A stretch of DNA of 11,204 bases. It comes from Candidatus Zhuqueibacterota bacterium (GTDB lineage Bacteria; Zhuqueibacterota; Zhuqueibacteria; Residuimicrobiales; Krinioviventaceae). The notes beneath the pieces are model-generated. The model did not search any database, was not told the DNA's origin, and saw nothing but the letters and a program-made list of their open reading frames with translations. A program made the translations under genes and the position numbers. Of this stretch, positions 6,207-11,204 are shown piece by piece; positions within the stretch are counted from its first letter, which is position 1; every line of letters begins with the position of its first letter. The stretch is from positions 1 through 11,204 of the forward strand of contig RQOI01000262.1 of NCBI GenBank assembly GCA_003854995.1, in the 5' to 3' direction.

Positions 6207-8147
6207 CTATTCATTCAACAGGTGCTCTTTGATGAACAGAGCAGTGGCGTAGAGGAGAAAATCGCGGTTCTTCTTTTTGGCAAAACCGTGACCTTCGTCC
6301 CTGGCCATCAGGTACCACACGGGCGTGCCGTTTTTGCGCACTGTTCGAACGATCTGTTCGGCTTCGCTGAGGGGCACTCTCGGATCATTGCCGCCCTGCA
6401 CGACAAAGAGCGGCTTGGTGATTTGATCGGCGTGGTTGAGCGGCGCGATGCGGTCGAGAAACTCGCGCATCGCCGGATCGCGCTCATCGCCATACTCGAC
6501 GCGCCGCAAATCGCGGCGATAAGCCGAGGTGTTTTCCAAAAAGGTCACCAGACTCGATATGCCGACGACGTCGAGGGCGCAGCGAATGCGGTCAGGATAA
6601 AAAGCCGCAATGGCGAGGGTCATATGCCCGCCATAGCTGCCGCCCGTGACCATGATGCGCTCGGCATCCAGATCCGGACGCGTTGCGATCCAGTCGAGCA
6701 GAGCGGCGATATCCTTATATGAATCTTGTCTTAAAAAACCATTGTCCAACTTGAGAAAAGTCTTGCCATAACCAGATGAGCCGCGCACGTTCGGCTGGAT
6801 GATGGCGATTCCCAGCTCATGGATGAAGTAATTGTCCTCTCGCTGGAATCCCGGCCGCGCCTGACCTTCGGGGCCGCCGTGGATGTCGATGATGACGGGT
6901 CGCCTGCCAATGAACTGCGCCGGCGGCCTGTAATAGAGACCGGAGATCATCCTGCCATCAAAGGACGGCCAGCGCACGACCTGCGGCGGCGAGAAATCCG
7001 CAGTGTTGATGCCGGTTTCGCTCTCGGTCCAGCGCTCGATGACGCCGGTTTTCACGTTGAGCGAATGGACATCGTAACTGCTGCGGGATGACTGCAAGGC
7101 AAAACCCAGATCACAGTTGTTGCGGTGCCATTCGAGCGAGCCCAAGATGCCGGCCGGCAATTCTGGCGCGGGCAGCTCGCGGCGATTCTCAACGTCATAC
7201 AAATGCAGGACGCTCAGGCCGTCCTCGTTCGTCACAAAAGCTATCGTCTTGCCATCCCACGACAGGGCGAAATACTCCACATCCCAGTCGATCGCGTCCG
7301 TCAGATAAAAATGCTCCTTTGTCGCCAGATCAATATATGCGAGCCGGCGAAATTCCGCATCGCGGTCGGTCGTGGCATAGAGGCCTTTGCCATCCCTGCT
7401 GAACTGCGCTCGGCCGTAGGAGACCTTTTCTTCGCCCTTGGGCGTGATGAGCGTCTTTTCGCCCGTCGCAGCGTCCATCAGCCAGAGATAGCTCTCGTTG
7501 ATCGAGATGTATTCACTGACCAGCAACTGTCGGTCATCGGGAGAAAAGTCGATGGCAGCCCAGCCGCCGCCTGAGAGTTCGGCGAGCAGGTGATCTTTAT
7601 ATGGATCGGGGTGCATGATCCAGATGTCGACGTCTCTGCCATTGCGCCGCGTCGACTGATAGGCATAGCTATCCCCTTTGCTGGACCAGACGCCACCCGT
7701 GTTTCGCGAGGCACCGTCGGTCAGCAGCGTCACTGCGCCGCTGGCAAAATCGTAGCAGTATTTCTGATACTGTTCGTCACCGCCGACCGCACTGCTGAAG
7801 ACAAAATAGTCGCCCCTGGTCGGCTGATAGCTCGCTCCGCTCGCGCCGTCGGGGAAAAAGGTGAGTTGCGTGCGCGCCCCGCCGGGACACTTGACCAGGT
7901 GGATCTGATTTGTCTCGGCAAAACGGGTGGTGATGAGCATTTCGCGGCGCGTCGGATGCCAGCTCGCGAGCGCGGCAGAGCGAAACTCGGTGTAGCGGCC
8001 GATCTCCGCCGCCAGCGCGGCCGGGATGTCCGGCACGCCTTCGACGATGAGATTGTCTCCCGGCTTGATGAACTCATTTTGCGCGTGCGCGACAGTCAGT
8101 CCTGCTGCAAAGAGTATCATGAGAATATCCTTTATGAATTTTTTCAC
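6207..8147 (-). CDS. Secreted S9-family serine peptidase (prolyl oligopeptidase / dipeptidyl aminopeptidase type)
   Basis: Cuts short peptides in the periplasm or outside the cell. The product has 646 residues, the normal length for bacterial S9 peptidases. Residues 1-23 (KKFIKDILMILFAAGLTVAHAQ after the first Met) form a signal peptide. A beta-propeller with WD-like strand repeats spans about 45-385 and limits access to large proteins. The alpha/beta hydrolase domain spans about 390-646, with HGGPEG at 423-428, NVRGSSGYG at 453-461, the nucleophile Ser504 in GGSYGG, Asp588 in GGNDPRVP and His620 in DEGHGF. The catalytic triad is complete. I chose GTG 8147 because a strong GGAGG stands just ahead of it and the signal peptide then starts correctly; the frame is open to TTG 8195, which has neither. 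Unlike the M28 and CotH neighbours it has no C-terminal sorting tag. It is transcribed away from the CotH gene. The precise substrate (dipeptidyl, acylaminoacyl or other) cannot be told. Confidence 0.92.
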   Translation of the reverse strand: MKKFIKDILMILFAAGLTVAHAQNEFIKPGDNLIVEGVPDIPAALAAEIGRYTEFRSAALASWHPTRREMLITTRFAETNQIHLVKCPGGARTQLTFFPDGASGASYQPTRGDYFVFSSAVGGDEQYQKYCYDFASGAVTLLTDGASRNTGGVWSSKGDSYAYQSTRRNGRDVDIWIMHPDPYKDHLLAELSGGGWAAIDFSPDDRQLLVSEYISINESYLWLMDAATGEKTLITPKGEEKVSYGRAQFSRDGKGLYATTDRDAEFRRLAYIDLATKEHFYLTDAIDWDVEYFALSWDGKTIAFVTNEDGLSVLHLYDVENRRELPAPELPAGILGSLEWHRNNCDLGFALQSSRSSYDVHSLNVKTGVIERWTESETGINTADFSPPQVVRWPSFDGRMISGLYYRPPAQFIGRRPVIIDIHGGPEGQARPGFQREDNYFIHELGIAIIQPNVRGSSGYGKTFLKLDNGFLRQDSYKDIAALLDWIATRPDLDAERIMVTGGSYGGHMTLAIAAFYPDRIRCALDVVGISSLVTFLENTSAYRRDLRRVEYGDERDPAMREFLDRIAPLNHADQITKPLFVVQGGNDPRVPLSEAEQIVRTVRKNGTPVWYLMARDEGHGFAKKKNRDFLLYATALFIKEHLLNE

Positions 8148-8152
8148 TAATA

Positions 8153-8159
8153 ACCTCCG
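8153..8159 (-). promoter_or_regulatory. Strong ribosome-binding site that sets the S9 GTG start
   Basis: Minus strand reads CCGGAGGTTATTAGTG: a full GGAGG core about six bases ahead of the GTG at 8147. It supports GTG over the TTG 16 codons upstream. Confidence 0.8.
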
Positions 8160-8207
8160 GTCTGCGAATTCATCCCCCTCATCTTTTTGCCACAACAGTC
8201 AATGTAC

Positions 8208-8236
8208 ATAATAGAAAATGGAATCGGGATATTCAA
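8208..8236 (-). promoter_or_regulatory. Putative sigma-70-type promoter for the S9 peptidase gene
   Basis: On the minus strand TTGAAT (8231-8236) and TATTAT (8208-8213) are separated by exactly 17 bp, matching TTGACA and TATAAT at 4 and 5 of 6 bases. Transcription would start near 8200, giving a leader of about 50 bases. If the organism uses a Bacteroidota-type primary sigma factor the consensus would differ, so confidence is modest. Confidence 0.4.
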
Positions 8237-8344
8237 ACAAATTCTGCGATCCGGATGAGAAATAATTTTAAAACTTTATGAAGGATAAGCCGTAATAGCT
8301 TTTAAACAATCAAGTCACAAGATATCAGAGTCTATCTTTCCCTG

Positions 8345-8350
8345 TAAGGA
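8345..8350 (+). promoter_or_regulatory. Ribosome-binding site of the CotH-like gene
   Basis: TAAGGA, six bases ahead of ATG 8357; a good match that fits the signal peptide start. Confidence 0.6.
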
Positions 8351-8356
8351 ATTGAA

Positions 8357-10018
8357 ATGAAAGTGAAGAGCCCAAAGGTCTTTATATTCTCTTTCCTGTT
8401 CATCCAGATGATCTGTCTTGTCGGTCATGCACAAAATCAGGAGATTGATTTTTCCTCTTCCAACTTGGCGATTCTCATCATTGATACGCATGGCGAGGAG
8501 ATCATTGATCAGCGACGCATCCCGGCGGATCTGCAAATCATTCATAATGGGAGCGGAAAAAGAAATTATCTGACCGATTCGACCTTTCACTACGACGGCG
8601 AAATCGGCATTGAACTGCGGGGATCGACCTCGCAGGAATGGCCGAAGAAACCGTACCGCTTTGAAACGCATGATTCCCTGGGTGGCGATCAGAACGTGTC
8701 GCTGCTCGGCATGCCGGCGGAAAATGACTGGATTCTGCATAATCCGTGGAGCGACAAGACGCTCATGCGCAATATTTTGACCTATAAAATTGCAAACGAC
8801 ATGGGACGCTACGCCTCGAGAACGCGGCTCTGTGAAGTCTGGCTGAATGGGCAATATACGGGCGTCTATGTGCTGATGGAAAAGCTCAAACGGGACAAGA
8901 ACCGAGTCGATATTGCCGCGCTCGATTCCGCCGATGTTGCCGGCGATGACCTCACCGGCGGCTATATCATCAAAATCGATAAAACCGATGGAGAACAAAT
9001 CGGCGGCTGGCGCTCGGCCAAGAGGACAAATTACCAATACCACTATCCCAAACCGGACGACATCCTGGACGTCCAAAAAGAGTACATCAAAAACTTTATG
9101 GATGCATTCGAAAGGATCATCGATAGTCCCGGGTACGCCGATCCGGATACGGGCTATGCCAAATACTTAAATATCGATGCCTTTGTCGATTTCTGCATCA
9201 TAAACGAGATCAGCAAAAACGTCGATGGCTATCGGCTCAGCACGTTCATGTACAAGGACCGCGATTCAAAGGGCGGGCTTCTCACGCTCGGACCGGTGTG
9301 GGACTTTAATCTCGCCTTTGCCAATTCCTATTATTATGATGGCGCCCGCGTCGAAAACTGGAACATTGAGACTCTGTTCCAACGGACAAAAGGTGATTAT
9401 CCGCCGCCGTTCTGGATGGAGATCATCTGGAACGATGCGACATTCAGGTCCAGGTTTACCGAGAGATGGCGTGCGCTGCGACAGAACGTATTGCAAACGG
9501 ACGCGCTGTTGAACTATATCGACGCTGTTGCCGATACTCTCGATGAAGCCCAACGACGAAATTTTCTCGTCTGGCCGATTCTGGGACAATATGTCTGGCC
9601 GAATTTCTTCATCGGCGATAGCTGGGAAGAGGAGATCGAGCATCTGAAAGAATGGACCGAGGCGCGCTTCGCATGGATCGATGAAAATGTCGAAAAATTG
9701 CACGCAATGACCACTCTCGCGATGGACAATCAGCCTCCTGCTGCGTATGTTTTAGAGCAGAATTTTCCGAATCCGTTCAATCCTGTGACGACCATTCAAT
9801 ACAGTTCTGCGGTTCATTCGCATATCACGCTCAAAGTCTATAATTCGCTGGGGCAGGAAGTGAAAACCGTGCTGGATGAATTTCAATCCCCCGGCCGTCG
9901 GTCCGTCATCTGGGATGGGACCGATCATTTCGGCGTTCGTGTACCGTCCGGCGTATACACCTATCAGCTCAGGGTGGCTACACAGACTTTGACCCGAAAA
10001 ATGTTGCTCATTCAATGA
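8357..10018 (+). CDS. Secreted CotH kinase-family protein with C-terminal sorting domain
   Basis: CotH proteins are atypical kinases; the Bacillus spore-coat member phosphorylates coat proteins, and many secreted bacterial relatives have unknown targets. The product has 553 residues. Residues 1-25 (ending LVGHAQ) form a signal peptide. The CotH domain spans about 35-445. Conserved stretches are ELRGSTSQEWPKKPYRFE (86-103), WILHNPWSDKTLMRN (125-139), LNGQYTGVYVLMEKLKRDKNR (163-183), a likely catalytic Asp290 in EISKNVDGYR, and a likely metal-binding Asp316 in GPVWDFNLAF. Residues 465-553 (VLEQNFPNPFNPVTT... ending KMLLIQ) form the FlgD-like/type IX-secretion-like tag, also found on the M28 neighbour. 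The protein should therefore be exported and released or held at the surface. The propeller gene downstream begins 12 bp after its stop and is probably co-transcribed. Family assignment is firm; kinase activity and target are inference. Confidence 0.9.
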   Translation: MKVKSPKVFIFSFLFIQMICLVGHAQNQEIDFSSSNLAILIIDTHGEEIIDQRRIPADLQIIHNGSGKRNYLTDSTFHYDGEIGIELRGSTSQEWPKKPYRFETHDSLGGDQNVSLLGMPAENDWILHNPWSDKTLMRNILTYKIANDMGRYASRTRLCEVWLNGQYTGVYVLMEKLKRDKNRVDIAALDSADVAGDDLTGGYIIKIDKTDGEQIGGWRSAKRTNYQYHYPKPDDILDVQKEYIKNFMDAFERIIDSPGYADPDTGYAKYLNIDAFVDFCIINEISKNVDGYRLSTFMYKDRDSKGGLLTLGPVWDFNLAFANSYYYDGARVENWNIETLFQRTKGDYPPPFWMEIIWNDATFRSRFTERWRALRQNVLQTDALLNYIDAVADTLDEAQRRNFLVWPILGQYVWPNFFIGDSWEEEIEHLKEWTEARFAWIDENVEKLHAMTTLAMDNQPPAAYVLEQNFPNPFNPVTTIQYSSAVHSHITLKVYNSLGQEVKTVLDEFQSPGRRSVIWDGTDHFGVRVPSGVYTYQLRVATQTLTRKMLLIQ

Positions 10019-10030
10019 AAGAGTCTGCCA

Positions 10031-11204
10031 ATGCCAAAGACCATACATATTTTTTCGTACATGCTCCTGTGCACCAACCTGTTCGCCCAGGGAAGGTGGG
10101 AATGGCAAAATCCCTATCCGCATGGCGCAGAAATCAGAAATATATTCGCCTTCAATCCGGACAGCGCCCTCGGCATCGACCTCTCCGGCCATGCGGTGAA
10201 AACTGAAAATAATATGGACTGGGAGAATGTTCAAAATCCCTCTGTGATCAATGCCGAGATCTATCGCGCGCATTTCATCGATATGAACAGAGGCTGGATG
10301 GCTGGATTTGATCCGACGAACGGCAGAGGATTCGTGTTCAGGACAATCGACGGAGGCATGAATTGGGAGCAATATGTGCTGCCATCAGCCATTCTCATCT
10401 GCACCCACTTTTTTGACGGCCAGAGGGGCTGGGCGGCCGGCGGCGGCGGACAGGTGATCAGGACGGAAGACGGCGGCAAAAGCTGGACAAAGCAGAGCTG
10501 CAGCGGTGTGCAGTATTTGCTCGATATCTACTTTGTGACCTCGCAGATCGGTTACGCGGTCGGCACTGGCGGCAGAATCTATAAAACGACGGACGGCGGC
10601 GATAACTGGCTTGCACAAAAGAGCGGCGTAAACAGCTGGCTGTGGAGCGTGAATTTTGTCGATGAAAACATCGGCTATGCGACCGGAGAAAACAGCACGA
10701 TCTTGCGAACGCGCAACGGCGGCGAGACCTGGACGATCCTGACCAGTGACGCTGAAAACATCTTTTTTTCTTCTTCATTTTTAAACGCCGACACCGGCTT
10801 TGTCATCGGTGGCGGCGGTCTGGTGCTGAAGACCCTTGACGGCGGAGAAAACTGGCAAATAAAAGATACCGGGACGTTCAGCACCATATGGGATATCAGC
10901 TTCACAGCTTCGGGCGTGGGCTGGGCGGTCGGCAGCGGCGGCACGATCATCAACTCTATCGATTTTGGCGAGACCTGGACCGTGCAGAGCAAAGGCACAC
11001 TGGCTGTCCTGGAAGCTGGACGATTTTCCGATCTGATGCATGGCTGCGCCGTTGGGCATAATGGCATCGTCATCCAGACGAAAGACGGGGGCGAGAACTG
11101 GATCGAAGGAGAAAGCGGCACTGAAAACGCCCTTTTGGCCATGGATTTTGTGGATGCGGACAGAGGCTGGGTCGTCGGCCAATCTGGCACTATCCTTCAA
11201 ACTC
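10031..11204 (+). CDS. Secreted Ycf48/BNR-type beta-propeller protein (3' end outside window)
   Basis: 391 codons are present and the frame is still open at the right edge. Residues 1-20 (MPKTIHIFSYMLLCTNLFAQ) look like a short signal peptide. The rest is a run of propeller blades, each ending in a sequence like T-x-D-G-G-x-x-W: DGGMNW, DGGKSW, DGGDNW, NGGETW, DGGENW, DFGETW and DGGENW, with a diverged first copy, NNMDW. Between them lie G[WY]A[VA]G-type strands (GWAAGGGGQVIRTEDGG, GYAVGTGGRIYKTTDGG). This is the pattern of Ycf48-like (photosystem II assembly factor-like) and sialidase BNR repeats; no sialidase catalytic residues are evident, and in this setting a photosynthetic role is not implied. 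A weak GAAAGAG (10017-10023) precedes the ATG. Tight coupling to the CotH gene suggests a joint extracellular role. A sorting tag may lie beyond the window. The long open frames on the opposite strand here are by-products of this repeat coding sequence. Confidence 0.88.
   Translation, partial: MPKTIHIFSYMLLCTNLFAQGRWEWQNPYPHGAEIRNIFAFNPDSALGIDLSGHAVKTENNMDWENVQNPSVINAEIYRAHFIDMNRGWMAGFDPTNGRGFVFRTIDGGMNWEQYVLPSAILICTHFFDGQRGWAAGGGGQVIRTEDGGKSWTKQSCSGVQYLLDIYFVTSQIGYAVGTGGRIYKTTDGGDNWLAQKSGVNSWLWSVNFVDENIGYATGENSTILRTRNGGETWTILTSDAENIFFSSSFLNADTGFVIGGGGLVLKTLDGGENWQIKDTGTFSTIWDISFTASGVGWAVGSGGTIINSIDFGETWTVQSKGTLAVLEAGRFSDLMHGCAVGHNGIVIQTKDGGENWIEGESGTENALLAMDFVDADRGWVVGQSGTILQT
10247..11204 (+). 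repeat. Coding tandem repeats with a 123-bp (41-residue) period
   Basis: The Trp that closes each DGGxxW motif falls at residues 112, 152, 193, 234, 275, 316 and 357 of the propeller protein, that is steps of 40, 41, 41, 41, 41 and 41; the diverged first copy is at 64. Sequence between motifs is diverged, so these are old structural repeats and not recent DNA duplications. Confidence 0.8.

Larger units (their letters stand above)
8148..8356. other. Divergent promoter region between the S9 and CotH genes
   Basis: 209 bp that must serve both divergent genes. The minus-strand promoter candidate is listed separately. For the CotH side only a poor candidate is seen: TTGCCA at 8187-8192 and TAATAG at 8209-8214, 16 bp apart but about 140 bp from the start codon. 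No operator-like palindrome stands out. Confidence 0.3.

Noticed and set aside
6072..6722. 216-codon plus-strand frame overlapping the S9 gene end
   Set aside because: Most of it is antisense to the S9 catalytic domain and its start lies inside the inverted-repeat element; no domain is seen.
8187..8214. Plus-strand promoter TTGCCA/TATAAT-like TAATAG for the CotH gene
   Set aside because: The match is poor, the spacer is 16 bp, it would leave a leader of about 140 bases, and it overlaps the better minus-strand promoter candidate.
8315..9076. 253-codon open frame on the minus strand opposite the CotH gene
   Set aside because: It lies fully antisense to a gene with clear CotH motifs, a signal peptide and a good ribosome-binding site; its translation shows no recognisable domain.
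10385..11200. Several overlapping minus-strand open frames at the right end
   Set aside because: The plus strand carries a continuous propeller coding frame with regular DGGxxW repeats; the antisense frames are mirror products of that repeat and are rich in Pro, Ser and Arg without domain signs.

Overview
The window reads as part of the chromosome of a Gram-negative bacterium of the wider FCB group (Calditrichota, KSB1, Ignavibacteria or a similar lineage). This is an inference from three things. Two secreted proteins carry the C-terminal sorting or anchoring tag that starts N-[YF]-P-N-P-F-N. A TPR-CHAT protein sits beside an ECF sigma factor and its anti-sigma factor. All six genes after the sigma factor encode exported or membrane proteins. 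No tRNA, rRNA, CRISPR array or transposase gene was seen.

Layout. At 1-1225 (+) lie the 3' part of an ECF-type sigma factor gene and a single-span membrane anti-sigma-like gene. Their tail faces, across 13 bp, a long convergent gene (1239-4205, -) for a secreted TPR protein with a C-terminal CHAT (caspase-like) protease domain. Behind it on the same strand is an M28 metallopeptidase with a C-terminal sorting tag (4361-5569, -). The gap 5570-6206 holds no gene, but it contains a 423-bp structure bounded by 23-bp inverted repeats (22/23 identical) with longer, diverged arms. Next is an S9 prolyl-oligopeptidase-family peptidase (6207-8147, -). It is divergent from a two-gene set on the + strand: a CotH-type secreted kinase-like protein with a sorting tag (8357-10018), then, 12 bp downstream, a secreted Ycf48/BNR-type beta-propeller (10031 to the window end, incomplete).

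How the genes may work together. The left third looks like a signalling module: sigma factor, membrane anti-sigma factor, and an exported caspase-like protease that could cut the anti-sigma factor outside the cytoplasm or be a target of the sigma factor. The parallel to the sigma factor/inhibitor/TPR-CHAT set of type III-E CRISPR loci is suggestive, but no CRISPR part is present here. The right two thirds look like secreted peptide breakdown (M28, S9) and a secreted or surface CotH-propeller pair. Three start codons were moved from the longest open frame (anti-sigma, M28, S9) on the basis of ribosome-binding sites and signal peptides.
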